Assembly: GCF_000701445.1 (NCBI RefSeq)
Contig: NZ_JNIX01000008.1
Coordinates: 124,001-188,000, forward strand
Direction of reading: 5' to 3'
Source of the DNA: Brevundimonas bacteroides DSM 4726
GTDB lineage: Bacteria > Pseudomonadota > Alphaproteobacteria > Caulobacterales > Caulobacteraceae
DNA: 64,000 nt
The notes under the pieces were generated by a model that was given only the letters and a program-made list of their open reading frames with translations, was not told where the DNA came from and made no database searches. Numbering within the stretch: position 1 is the first letter of the stretch; each line of letters starts with the position of its first letter. The position numbers were made by a program, and so were the translations under genes. Positions 8,758 to 18,630 of this stretch are shown in pieces.

Positions 8758-8822
8758 TGCGAAGATCCTGGGTGGCGGGAAGCGGGGCTTATAGCACGGA
8801 TCGCGCTGGATTTAAGGCGGGG

Positions 8823-10121
8823 TCAGAGGATGAACCGGCTGAGGTCCGCGTTCCTGGCCAACTCCGCAACCCGCGCCCGCACCGTCTCGCCGTCGAAGGC
8901 CACCGTCTGCCCGGACAGGTCCGACGCCTTGAACGAGGTCTCCTCCAGCACCCGCTCGATCACGGTCACCAGCCTGCGCGCTCCGATGTTCTCGACCGCA
9001 GAGTTCGCCGCCACCGCCGCATCGGCCAGAGCCTCGACCGCGTCGGCCGTAAAGGTCAGCGTCACGTCCTCGGTCGCCAGCAGCGCCTGGTTCTGACGGA
9101 TCAGATTGGCCTCCGGCTCGGTCAGGATGCGCACGAAGTCGTCGCGCGTGAGGGCCTTCAGCTCGACCCGGATCGGCAAGCGGCCCTGCAGTTCGGGCAG
9201 CAGGTCGCTCGGCTTGGCCACGTGGAAGGCCCCGGACGCGATGAACAGCACATGGTCCGACTTCACCGGCCCGTATTTGGTCGAGACGGTGGTCCCTTCG
9301 ATCAGGGGCAGCAGGTCGCGCTGCACGCCCTCGCGCGACACATCGGCGCCGCCCCGGTCCTGTCGCGCCGCGACCTTGTCGATCTCGTCGATGAAGACGA
9401 TGCCCTCGTTCTCGGCCAGAGCCACAGCCTCGCGCGCCAGGCTGTCCTGATCGAGCAGCTTGTCGCTCTCCTCAGTGACCAGAGGGGCCAGCGCCGCCTT
9501 GACCGTCGTCTTGACCGGCTTGGTCCGCTGGCCGCCCAGCTTGCCCAGCATCTCCGACAGATTGATCAGCCCGACGTTCTGGCCGCCGAGGTCCATGCCC
9601 GGAATGGCCGGCGCTGCTTCGGCCATCTGCAGCTCGATCTCCTTGTCGTCGAGCTCACCCGCTCGCAGCTTCTTTCGGAACGCGTCGCGCGTCGCCGGCT
9701 GCGAGCCGGGTCCGACCAGGGCGTCGAGGATGCGCTCCTCGGCCGCCGCCTCCGCCTTGGCCCGCACGCCGACCCGCTTCTGCTCGCGCACCATCAGAAG
9801 CGCCGCCTCCACCAGATCGCGGATGATCTGGTCGACATCGCGGCCGACGTAGCCGACCTCGGTGAACTTGGTCGCCTCGACCTTCAGGAACGGACTGCCC
9901 GACAGCCTGGCCAGCCGCCGCGCGATCTCGGTCTTGCCGACGCCCGTCGGCCCGATCATCAGGATGTTCTTTGGCGTGACCTCGTCGCGCAGATCATCGG
10001 GCACGCGCTTGCGGCGCCAGCGGTTTCGCAGGGCCACGGCGACGGCGCGCTTGGCGTCCTCCTGGCCGACGATGAAACGATCGAGTTCGGAAACGATCTC
10101 GCGAGGGGAAAGGTCTGTCAT
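8823..10121 (-). CDS. hslU: HslU (ClpY) ATPase subunit of the HslUV protease
   Basis: The 432-residue AAA+ unfoldase has Walker [10 protein letters not shown], the pore/phosphate region [13 protein letters not shown], Walker [10 protein letters not shown], the sensor and arginine-finger region ([26 protein letters not shown] is interrupted here for brevity at positions about 9190-9255), and a C-terminus ending RFIL that inserts into HslV. The intermediate I-domain is present (residues about 110-240). It unfolds substrates and feeds them into HslV. ATG 10121 is favoured over GTG 10130 because GCGAGG precedes it. Unusually, the partner hslV is not adjacent: one secreted-protein gene lies between. 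Confidence 0.95.
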   Translation of the reverse strand: MTDLSPREIVSELDRFIVGQEDAKRAVAVALRNRWRRKRVPDDLRDEVTPKNILMIGPTGVGKTEIARRLARLSGSPFLKVEATKFTEVGYVGRDVDQIIRDLVEAALLMVREQKRVGVRAKAEAAAEERILDALVGPGSQPATRDAFRKKLRAGELDDKEIELQMAEAAPAIPGMDLGGQNVGLINLSEMLGKLGGQRTKPVKTTVKAALAPLVTEESDKLLDQDSLAREAVALAENEGIVFIDEIDKVAARQDRGGADVSREGVQRDLLPLIEGTTVSTKYGPVKSDHVLFIASGAFHVAKPSDLLPELQGRLPIRVELKALTRDDFVRILTEPEANLIRQNQALLATEDVTLTFTADAVEALADAAVAANSAVENIGARRLVTVIERVLEETSFKASDLSGQTVAFDGETVRARVAELARNADLSRFIL

Positions 10122-10140
10122 CCTCGCCACATAGGGCGGC

Positions 10141-11010
10141 TCAACCCTGAGCGGGAGGGGCGGGCGGATCGACGATCAGCTGGGCGAAGGCCAGGACCCA
10201 GCCTGTCTCCCGCTTCTGCCAGAGATGCACGTAGTAGCCGCTGCCGTTCGCATCGCCGTCCTTCCACAGGGCCCGGCCATAGGTCCAGCCGAGGTCGCCT
10301 GCCGCCGATGCCCCGCTGCTCAGCGGCGGGCTGAGGTCGAACGATTTGGGCCAGGCGTCCAGGGCCTCGGCGAAAGCCGCCTCACCGATCGCCGGCGGCC
10401 GGTCGCCGACGTAGATGCGGCCATCGGGAGCCAGCAAGGACAGATGCGCAGCCTTCTGGTCTCCCGCCGCCGCGGCCGCCAGCACGGCCTCCACCGCCCT
10501 CAACTCTCCCAGAGCGGCCTCGGCCGACGTCGGGGCCACTGTCGAGGTCGCCAGGATGGTCGGTTCGGCCTCAGGGCCAGGAACCTCCGCCGCGCTGGCA
10601 GGCACGCCCCCGTCATAGACCCAGCGCCAGGTGCCGTCCGCCTGTCTCTGCCAGATCGTGAAATAGTGGCCCCTGCGTTGGCCATTCACCTCGACGCCGC
10701 CCGTGGTGAAGCCCAGGTCGCCAGACACGGCGATCCCCGCCCAGTTGGGCCACCAGACCAAGGGGCGCGCCGTCGGATCGAACGCGGCGTCCGGATCGAA
10801 CAGCGCCTCGACCGGCTGGGGCGATCCCCCCACGATCAGCACCGCGCCCGGCATGGCCCATTTCAGGAAGGACCGGTCGACCCCCATCGTCAGGGCGTCG
10901 GCCGCGAACGCCCGCTCGGCGGCGATCACCGGCGCGGGGTCGGACATCCGGGCGTGGGCGGGCGCGGCGAGCAGAAGGGCAGCGGCGATGATGGCGGTCA
11001 GGCGAGGCAT
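10141..11010 (-). CDS. Secreted protein with two NTF2-like (DUF4440-type) halves
   Basis: From ATG 11010 the protein has 289 residues with a signal peptide (LLLAAPAHA). The mature part contains two similar halves: [12 protein letters not shown] followed by [20 protein letters not shown] near residue 100, and [12 protein letters not shown] followed by [17 protein letters not shown] near residue 250. This is the strand pattern of NTF2-like DUF4440 domains, so the gene looks like an internal duplication. No catalytic residues are evident. It lies 19 bases upstream of hslU and 99 bases downstream of hslV on the same strand, so it may be cotranscribed with the protease. A function is unknown. Confidence 0.7.
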   Translation of the reverse strand: MPRLTAIIAAALLLAAPAHARMSDPAPVIAAERAFAADALTMGVDRSFLKWAMPGAVLIVGGSPQPVEALFDPDAAFDPTARPLVWWPNWAGIAVSGDLGFTTGGVEVNGQRRGHYFTIWQRQADGTWRWVYDGGVPASAAEVPGPEAEPTILATSTVAPTSAEAALGELRAVEAVLAAAAAGDQKAAHLSLLAPDGRIYVGDRPPAIGEAAFAEALDAWPKSFDLSPPLSSGASAAGDLGWTYGRALWKDGDANGSGYYVHLWQKRETGWVLAFAQLIVDPPAPPAQG

Positions 11011-11109
11011 GGGGTCGTCTCCAGGCTCTTCACTCATGCCCGGATCGGTTGCGATGTCCCGTGAAATCGACGCAATGAGCGCCCCCGCGCCCTGACCATT
11101 CCTGACGGC

Positions 11110-11664
11110 CTACAGCTTCTCGATCGTCAGATTGCCGTTGGTGTAGACGTCGATATCGGCCGCGATCGCCATGGCCCGGCGCGCGATCGCCTCGGCGTCT
11201 AGGTCGGTGTTGTCCAGCAGGGCCCGCGCCGCCGCCAGCGCGTAGTTTCCCCCCGACCCCACGGCCGCAGTGCCGTATTCCGGCTCCAGCACGTCGCCGA
11301 CGCCGGTGACGGTGAAGATGCTGGCCTTGTCCGCCACCAGCAGCATGGCCTCCAGCCGCCGCAGATAGCGGTCCGTGCGCCAGTCCTTGGCCAGGTCGAC
11401 GCAGGCCCGCGCCAGCTGATCGGGATACTGCTCCAGCTTGGCTTCCAGCCGCTCGATCAGGGTGAAGGCGTCTGCGGTCGCGCCTGCGAAGCCTGCCAGC
11501 ACCTTGCCGCCCGCCAGCGTCCGGACCTTGCGCGCCGCGCCCTTGACGATGGTCGGCCCCATCGACACCTGGCCGTCGCCCGCGATGACGGTCCGGCCGT
11601 CCTTTCGGACCGCCAGAATCGTCGTCCCGTGCCAGCCGGGTCCGGTCGTCGTGTGCTCGCTCAT
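11110..11664 (-). CDS. hslV: HslV (ClpQ) peptidase subunit of the HslUV protease
   Basis: The 184-residue protein is the proteasome-beta-like peptidase. The catalytic threonine is in [11 protein letters not shown], preceded by about a dozen residues that must be removed to expose the N-terminal Thr. GDGQVSMG, the lysine in the following ARKVRTL segment and [14 protein letters not shown] are family landmarks. ATG 11664 is chosen because upstream codons in the same frame do not look like HslV. It degrades unfolded or regulatory proteins with HslU in the cytoplasm, typically as part of the heat-shock response. Confidence 0.95.
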   Translation of the reverse strand: MSEHTTTGPGWHGTTILAVRKDGRTVIAGDGQVSMGPTIVKGAARKVRTLAGGKVLAGFAGATADAFTLIERLEAKLEQYPDQLARACVDLAKDWRTDRYLRRLEAMLLVADKASIFTVTGVGDVLEPEYGTAAVGSGGNYALAAARALLDNTDLDAEAIARRAMAIAADIDVYTNGNLTIEKL

Positions 11665-11751
11665 GCGAGCCGAGATGGCGACGGAATTGGGGCGCGGCAA
11701 GCCCCGCCGACGCAAAACCGTTGCAAATACAAGGCCGCATCTCTGCCACAA

Positions 11752-11796
11752 TGTAACCACTGTAATCGGTTACACCAGCATCATTACACCGTTACA
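11752..11796. promoter_or_regulatory. Array of five TGTAAC/GTTACA-type half-sites upstream of the BLUF gene
   Basis: Within 45 bases the sequence holds TGTAAC (11752-11757), TGTAAT (11761-11766), GTTACA (11769-11774), ATTACA (11783-11788) and GTTACA (11791-11796). The outer pairs mirror each other. The array ends 9 bases before the ribosome site of the BLUF gene and lies between it and the divergent hslV. It looks like an operator for a dimeric regulator that binds cooperatively. The regulator is not in this window. Confidence 0.65.
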
Positions 11797-11817
11797 TCGC
11801 CACTGAGGGGACGTGTC

Positions 11818-12207
11818 TTGCTTTATCGCTTGATTTACGCGGCCGAGACCGTCGGTTCGACCGGCTCCTCGACCCTGTCGATCGCCCAGATCCTTGGCGC
11901 GGCGACCGTCAACAACCGTCGGGACAACATCACCTCCGCGGTCATGTTTCATGACGGCTGGTGCCTGCAGGGCATCGAGGGGTCGCGTCAGGACATCGAC
12001 CGCCTGATGCGCCGCATCCGGGACGACCGACGCCTGAACAACATCCGCATCGTGTCGGACAAGCCCGTCGCCGAGCGTCGCTTTCCCGAGCCGATGACCC
12101 TGTGCGACGACCCAGACGCCATGATGAAGGCCATCGGCCTTACGAACATGGCTCAGATCACCGCCTATCACGCCGACCGCATCGTCGAGCTGAAACAGGC
12201 TGCGTGA
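11818..12207 (+). CDS. BLUF-domain blue-light photoreceptor
   Basis: A TTG start at 11818 behind GAGGGG (11805-11810) gives 129 residues that are essentially one BLUF domain. By alignment to BlrB-type proteins, Y7 (in RLIYAAE), N33 (in VNNRRDNITS) and Q51 (in CLQGIEG) are the Tyr, Asn and Gln that form the flavin hydrogen-bond network, so photochemistry should work. The usual Trp around residue 90 is absent (RRFPEPMTL), though a Met is nearby. There is no output domain, so it must act by protein-protein contact. The upstream operator array suggests regulated expression. Confidence 0.85.
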   Translation: MLYRLIYAAETVGSTGSSTLSIAQILGAATVNNRRDNITSAVMFHDGWCLQGIEGSRQDIDRLMRRIRDDRRLNNIRIVSDKPVAERRFPEPMTLCDDPDAMMKAIGLTNMAQITAYHADRIVELKQAA

Positions 12208-12238
12208 CGAAGGCCGCGCGCGCGCCTAACTGAGGGGC

Positions 12239-12979
12239 ATGGGCTTTTCCCCCGAAGACGTCGAACGCTACGCCCGCCACCTTGTCCTGTCCGAGATCGG
12301 CGGACCCGGGCAGCAGAAGCTCGCGTCCGCGACGGTCGCCATCGTCGGCGCGGGCGGCGTCGGCTCGCCAGCGGCCCTCTATCTGGCGGCGGCGGGGGTG
12401 GGGACCCTGCGGATCATCGACCCCGACACCGTCTCCCTGTCCAATCTCCAGCGTCAGGTCCTGTTCGAGACCGCCGACATCGGCCAGCCCAAGGTCGAGG
12501 TCGCCGAGCGCCGCCTCCTCGCGCTGAACCCCGGCGTCCGTATCGAGGCCGTGCCTGCGGCCCTGACCTCCGAGACCGCTGCCCGCGTGATCGCCGGGAC
12601 CGACGTGGTACTGGACGGCACCGATGACTTCGCCGTGCGCCACGCCGTCAACACCGCCTGCATCGCCGCCCGCATTCCGCTCGTCTCTGGAGCCCTTGGA
12701 CGATGGAGCGGTCAGCTCGGCGTCTTCACCGGCCGCCCGTGCTACCGCTGCCTCGTGCCCGACCTGCCCGCCGACGCTGAAACCTGCGCCCGCGTCGGCG
12801 TGGTCGGCGCCCTGGCGGGCGTCATTGGTTCGATGGCGGCGCTGGAAACGATCAAGCTCATCACCGGCGCGGGCGAGCCCCTGACCGGCCGACTGCTCCT
12901 CTACGACGGCCTGTCGGCGACCAGCCGCACGGTGGAGGTCACGCCCGATCCGGGCTGCTCGGTGTGCTCGCGGGACTGA
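12239..12979 (+). CDS. moeB: MoeB/ThiF-family adenylyltransferase (E1-like)
   Basis: The 246-residue enzyme has the nucleotide-binding motif GAGGVGSPAALYLAAAGVG, the conserved SNLQRQVLF segment, and two zinc cysteine pairs (CYRC near residue 167 and CSVC near the end). MoeB adenylates the C-terminal glycine of the small MoaD subunit of molybdopterin synthase; ThiF does the same for ThiS. Length without a rhodanese domain fits MoeB, and no thiamine or molybdopterin genes are adjacent to decide between them. It follows the BLUF gene by 31 bases in the same direction. Confidence 0.85.
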   Translation: MGFSPEDVERYARHLVLSEIGGPGQQKLASATVAIVGAGGVGSPAALYLAAAGVGTLRIIDPDTVSLSNLQRQVLFETADIGQPKVEVAERRLLALNPGVRIEAVPAALTSETAARVIAGTDVVLDGTDDFAVRHAVNTACIAARIPLVSGALGRWSGQLGVFTGRPCYRCLVPDLPADAETCARVGVVGALAGVIGSMAALETIKLITGAGEPLTGRLLLYDGLSATSRTVEVTPDPGCSVCSRD

Positions 12980-13065
12980 CAGTCTCGGCCGCTCCGACGA
13001 GCCCTGCCCACTGGAGGCTCGTGCTGCTAGACCGCTTGTCCCGACGTCGCGAGCGCGAAACACGC

Positions 13066-13506
13066 ATGGCCTTCATCTCGGTGACACGGCTGAAGCCGAT
13101 AGGTCTGCTGGACCTTCCGCCAATCGCCCTGGACACCCTGCGCAGTCGGCATCAGATCGAGCGCGCCCCCGGCTTCCTTGGCGGCTATCTGGCGACCGGA
13201 CCGGGCCCGACGCTGTGGACCGTGACCTCTTGGACCAACGAAGCCGCCATTGCGGCTTATCGCGGCAGCGGCGCGCATGCGAGGGCCATGCCCCGTCTAT
13301 CACGTACGTGCTCGGAGGCGTCAGTCACGCATTGGCTGGCAATCGATGAGAGCCTTCCAAACCCGGAAGAGGCGGCCGAACGCATGCGGAACGGCCGGAC
13401 CTCCCGGGTGCGTTGCCCCTCCCCGGCCCACGCCGCCGGAGACCCCTGGCCGGACCGGATTATCCCCTTCCGCGGCCCGACGCTTAGGCCCACTACTCCT
13501 GGCTGA
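13066..13506 (+). CDS. ABM/DUF3291-like small protein
   Basis: From ATG 13066 the 146-residue protein contains an antibiotic-biosynthesis-monooxygenase-like ferredoxin fold in its first 100 residues: MAFISVTRLKPIG, FLGGYLATGPGPTLWTVTSW, and AYRGSGAHARAMPRL. These match a strand-helix-strand pattern ending in a conserved W..AAIAAYR..G.H element. The last 45 residues are Pro/Arg-rich without a recognisable fold. The substrate is unknown. It is convergent with typA, leaving 3 bases between stops. Confidence 0.6.
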   Translation: MAFISVTRLKPIGLLDLPPIALDTLRSRHQIERAPGFLGGYLATGPGPTLWTVTSWTNEAAIAAYRGSGAHARAMPRLSRTCSEASVTHWLAIDESLPNPEEAAERMRNGRTSRVRCPSPAHAAGDPWPDRIIPFRGPTLRPTTPG

Positions 13507-13509
13507 GCC

Positions 13510-15342
<1,833 letters not shown>

Positions 15343-15516
15343 GGTCGTTCAATGCGAAAGGGCGGCCGACAGGTGCGGGGGCCGCTGGGTCAGGGGCGTC
15401 ATTGCGGGGAGCGCGCGCCTCTTACAGCGCGGCCGCCCGAAAGACCATAGGGCCCCGGTTTGACAGCTTGACGGCACGGGCGCAGCCTCCCGTTTCAACC
15501 TTTGGGAGGCGGGTCG

Positions 15517-15978
15517 ATGAAGCGGGTTCTGATCGCGGGGGCTCTGTCCCTGATGTGCGTGGCCGGCGCGGCGGGAGCCCAGCAGGAGGTTCCGCCGGAA
15601 GAGGCCGCCCAGATCGTGGCCCTCCGCCAGGCTTCATTCGCCATGTCGGCGGCGACCTTCGGCGGCATCAAACAGGGTCTGGACGCCGGCGTCCCGCTGC
15701 AACAGCTCGCCTTCGCGTCGAACGGCCTGTCTCGCTGGGCTGCCTCGATGACGATCGCCTTCGTGCCCGGCACCGGCCCGGGTGCGGTTCCCGCGACCAA
15801 GGCCAAGTCCGAAATCTGGACCGACTGGACCGGCTTCCAGGCCAAGGCCGCAGACTATGAGGCCGCCACGGCCCGCCTTCGCGACGCCATCGCCGCGGAC
15901 GACCGGGCCGCCGCGAACGAAGCCTGGGCCGCGACACGCGCGACCTGCGGATCGTGCCACGACGCCTATCGGTCTTAG
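15517..15978 (+). CDS. Class II cytochrome c (c'/c-556 type)
   Basis: From ATG 15517, preceded by GGGAGG, the 153-residue protein has a signal peptide ending near AAGAQQ. It then forms a four-helix bundle and ends with the heme-binding motif TCGSCHDAYRS, so the CxxCH is at the extreme C-terminus as in cytochromes c' and c-556. A Met or Phe in the first helix (QASFAMSAATFGG) may face the heme. It works in the periplasm as an electron carrier or gas-binding protein. No partner redox gene is adjacent. Confidence 0.85.
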   Translation: MKRVLIAGALSLMCVAGAAGAQQEVPPEEAAQIVALRQASFAMSAATFGGIKQGLDAGVPLQQLAFASNGLSRWAASMTIAFVPGTGPGAVPATKAKSEIWTDWTGFQAKAADYEAATARLRDAIAADDRAAANEAWAATRATCGSCHDAYRS

Positions 15979-16025
15979 TCCCGCTTGATCGGTTGACCGA
16001 ACTCGCGGGAACCTAGGCGGTTCAT

Positions 16026-16062
16026 CACCGAGGACATCAAGGGTGCACCAAGGACACCAAGG
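16026..16062 (+). repeat. Left arm of inverted repeat around the GxxExxY pseudogene
   Basis: Two imperfect copies of CACCAAGGACACCAAGG, at 16026-16042 (CACCGAGGACATCAAGG) and 16046-16062 (exact), spaced by 20 bases. The same sequence in reverse complement, again in two copies with the same 20-base period, forms the right arm at 16453-16489. Confidence 0.85.
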
Positions 16063-16087
16063 TACCGAGCACGTTTCGGAGGACGTC

Positions 16088-16450
16088 GATCGGCTTGGAC
16101 GAAAATTCTGGACGCAGCCTTCATTGTTCACAAGGCGCTCGGTCCCGGACTTCTTGAGTCGGTCTATGGAAACCTGCCTCGCGGAGGAACTCCGAAAGGC
16201 AGGACTGGAGGTCGAGCGCTAGGCCGTGGTGCCAGTCACCTACGGCGAAGTCAGGGTGGAAGCTGGCTATCGCATTGACCTTCTGGTCGAACGGACCGTG
16301 ATCGTCGAGGTCAGGGCGATCGACGCCCTTGCGTCGATCCATACGGCTCAGGTCCTGACGTATCTGCGCTTCGCGCGCCTCCGGCTCGGCTATCTGATCA
16401 ACTTCAATACAGTCATGCTGAAGAACGGCCTGCGGCGCGTCGTGCTCTGA
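16088..16450 (+). pseudogene. GxxExxY-family gene, broken by a frameshift and a stop
   Basis: The first frame reads ILDAAFIVHKALGPGLLESVY, the family's signature with GLLESVY as GxxExxY. One extra base just after the TAT at 16165-16171 shifts the frame; reading then resumes as ETCLAEELRKAGLEVER and meets TAG at about 16220 where family members have Gln. Beyond it the C-terminal half is intact from about 16226 (VPVTYGEVRVEAGYRIDLLV to GLRRVVL). The family is widespread and of unknown function; several members are predicted PD-(D/E)xK-like proteins, and the DLL/EV/K-like residues here would fit. Two lesions make a single sequencing error unlikely. Confidence 0.75.
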
Positions 16451-16452
16451 TG

Positions 16453-16489
16453 TCTTGGTGTCCTTGGTGGCCCCTTGGTGTCCTTGGTG
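16453..16489 (-). repeat. Right arm of inverted repeat around the GxxExxY pseudogene
   Basis: TCTTGGTGTCCTTGGTG (16453-16469) and CCTTGGTGTCCTTGGTG (16473-16489). The second is the exact reverse complement of the left-arm copy at 16046-16062. The arm ends 15 bases from the stop of the OPT transporter gene. Confidence 0.85.
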
Positions 16490-16504
16490 AAGAACCGCAG
16501 GCGC

Positions 16505-18562
16505 TTAAACCTTCGCCGACCGTCCCCGCACCCAGGCATAGAGCGCCACCGTCAGAACCGCGAAGACCGCGATCCCCGACAGCATGGCCGGCCACGTCGA
16601 GCCCTCGGGCAGCATGGCGAACGGCGCGTCGTCGCCCGTCGAGACGATGACCCCGGCCGTCATGACCAGGAACAGGCTTTCGCCCACGATCAGGCCGCTG
16701 GCCAGCAGCACGCCCATCCGGCGGCCCACATCGGCGAACCGCGTCGTCTTGATCGCCTTGTCATAGACCCAGCCGCACACCGCCCCGATCACCAGCATCG
16801 TGGTCACCGCGGCCGGCAGATAGAACCCGATCCCCACCGCCAGCGGCGGCAGCTTCATCCGCCCCTTGGTCGTGGCGTTCAGCACGGCGTCCAGGATGAT
16901 GATAACCACGCCGATGCAGGCCCCCAGCCCGATCAGGTCCCAGCGCAGGTCGCCGCCGATGACCCCTCTCGCCAGCGCCGAGATCAGCGTGGCCTGGGGT
17001 GCCGCCAGCGGCTCGTCTGCGATGCCCGGAGGCCCTCCGGCGAAGCCGAAGGCCTGGTTGAGCAGGTTCAGGATCAGCGGGATCACGATCGCGCCCGCGA
17101 CCACGCCCACGATCAGCGCCGCCTGCTGACGCCAAGGCGTCGCCTCGACCAGCTGGCCGGTCTTCAGGTCCTGCAGATTGTCGTTAGCGATCACTGCGAC
17201 GGCGAACACGATCGCTGTCACGATCAGGGCGAAGGCCACCACCGACGGGTCGGCCGGCAGACCCGCCAGCGCCAGCACCCCCAGCATCAGGACCGAGGCG
17301 ATCACGACCGCCAGGATGCCGACGCCCGACACCGGGCTGTTGGACGACCCGATCAGCCCGGCCATGTAGCCGCAGATGGCCGCCACCGCGAAGCCGATAA
17401 TCACGACATAGACCAAGCCCCCCGCCACCAGCAGCCAGGTCGAGCTGGCCAGCGTCGGATTGCTGTTGGCGAACCAGGCCAGGATGCCGCCGATGCCGAT
17501 CAGGCAGGCGACCGACAGCCCGGCGATGATGTTGATCGGAATGTCCTGCTCGGTCCGCACCAGCACCTCGCCCGCGTCGCGCTTTCTGCTCGCCGCCAAC
17601 GCCGAGGTCAGCCCGCCGATGAGCGGCCCGGCCAACTTGATAAGCGTCCAGATCGCCGCCACGCCGATGACGCCCGCCCCCATGAACCGCACCTCGCGCG
17701 CCCAGACCGTAGTGGCCAGCTCCTCGGCCGCCACCCCGGGCTCCAGTGTCGTGGCGATCGACGGGATGCCGTTGGCGGTCAGCCAGGCGATGGTGTCGGG
17801 CGATGTCAGGATCGGCACAGCGATGCCCCAGGCCAGCAGCAAGCCAAACGCCTGGGCCAGACCCACGCTCAGCCCGATCAGATGCCCGGCTCCCAGCAGG
17901 GCGAACTGCATGCCGAAGCCCAGCCCCGTCGCCCCGCCGCCCAGGGACGCGGGCAGCTTGATGAACCGCGCCGCCTCGCCCGCGAACACACGCCCGGCGA
18001 CCAGCAGGGCATAGCCCGCCGACACCACCGCCCCGGTGATCACGACCCACAGGCCCGACGCGTTCTCGCGCACCGCGCTCTCGGTCTGCTCGGCCCCGCG
18101 CGACCCGACGGTCAGCACCTCGGCCGCCGCCACGCCCTCGGGGTAGGGCAGGCCCGCATCCACCACCAAGGCCCGGCGCAGCGGGATGGAGAAGGTCACC
18201 CCCAGCACGCCACCGAAGACGCAGATCAGCACCGATTCCCAGAAGGGAAAGTCCAGCCACCATCCGACCATCACCAGGCCCGGCAGGACGAAGATGATCG
18301 AGCTCATGGCCCCGCCCACCGACGCGACCGTCTGGACCGTCATGTTCTCCCAGATGGTCGAGGTCTTGAACATCCGCAGGATGGCCATGGAGATGACTGC
18401 CGCCGGAATGGCCGAGGCGAAGGTCAGCCCCACCTTCAGCCCCAGATAGGTGTTCGCCGCCGTGAAGATCACGGCCAGGATGCAGCCCAGCACCAGGGCG
18501 CGAAGCGTGAACTCGACGCGCTTCCCGGAAGGCGCGGCAGAGGGTGCGGGCGTGTCGGTCAT
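16505..18562 (-). CDS. OPT-family oligopeptide transporter
   Basis: The 685-residue protein is a polytopic membrane protein with about 15 hydrophobic segments. It has OPT-family features: FTAANTYLGLKVGLTFASAI in the first helices, NMTVQTVASVGG, and GLPYPEGVAAAEVL, the conserved NPG/YPxxxA-like element that helps form the substrate site. OPT proteins import oligopeptides, or metal chelates in YSL members. No peptidase or metal gene is adjacent, so the substrate is open. It appears monocistronic, starting 68 bases from the 3' end of the glycosyltransferase gene. Confidence 0.9.
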   Translation of the reverse strand: MTDTPAPSAAPSGKRVEFTLRALVLGCILAVIFTAANTYLGLKVGLTFASAIPAAVISMAILRMFKTSTIWENMTVQTVASVGGAMSSIIFVLPGLVMVGWWLDFPFWESVLICVFGGVLGVTFSIPLRRALVVDAGLPYPEGVAAAEVLTVGSRGAEQTESAVRENASGLWVVITGAVVSAGYALLVAGRVFAGEAARFIKLPASLGGGATGLGFGMQFALLGAGHLIGLSVGLAQAFGLLLAWGIAVPILTSPDTIAWLTANGIPSIATTLEPGVAAEELATTVWAREVRFMGAGVIGVAAIWTLIKLAGPLIGGLTSALAASRKRDAGEVLVRTEQDIPINIIAGLSVACLIGIGGILAWFANSNPTLASSTWLLVAGGLVYVVIIGFAVAAICGYMAGLIGSSNSPVSGVGILAVVIASVLMLGVLALAGLPADPSVVAFALIVTAIVFAVAVIANDNLQDLKTGQLVEATPWRQQAALIVGVVAGAIVIPLILNLLNQAFGFAGGPPGIADEPLAAPQATLISALARGVIGGDLRWDLIGLGACIGVVIIILDAVLNATTKGRMKLPPLAVGIGFYLPAAVTTMLVIGAVCGWVYDKAIKTTRFADVGRRMGVLLASGLIVGESLFLVMTAGVIVSTGDDAPFAMLPEGSTWPAMLSGIAVFAVLTVALYAWVRGRSAKV

Positions 18563-18630
18563 TTGCGATCCTGCGATGGCTTTCCCCGACCTAAGCCGGA
18601 ATCCGGCGCTCCGGCAACGTCACTGGCGGA

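Noticed and set aside
8757..10334. A 525-codon open frame opposite hslU
   Set aside because: Antisense shadow of HslU with low-complexity sequence.
11629..11817. An upstream extension of the BLUF protein
   Set aside because: The extension covers the operator array and has no BLUF similarity; TTG 11818 follows a clear ribosome site.
16088..16450. An intact gene from the plus-strand start at 16226
   Set aside because: It lacks the N-terminal GxxExxY half, which is present upstream in other frames; it is the remaining part of a broken gene.
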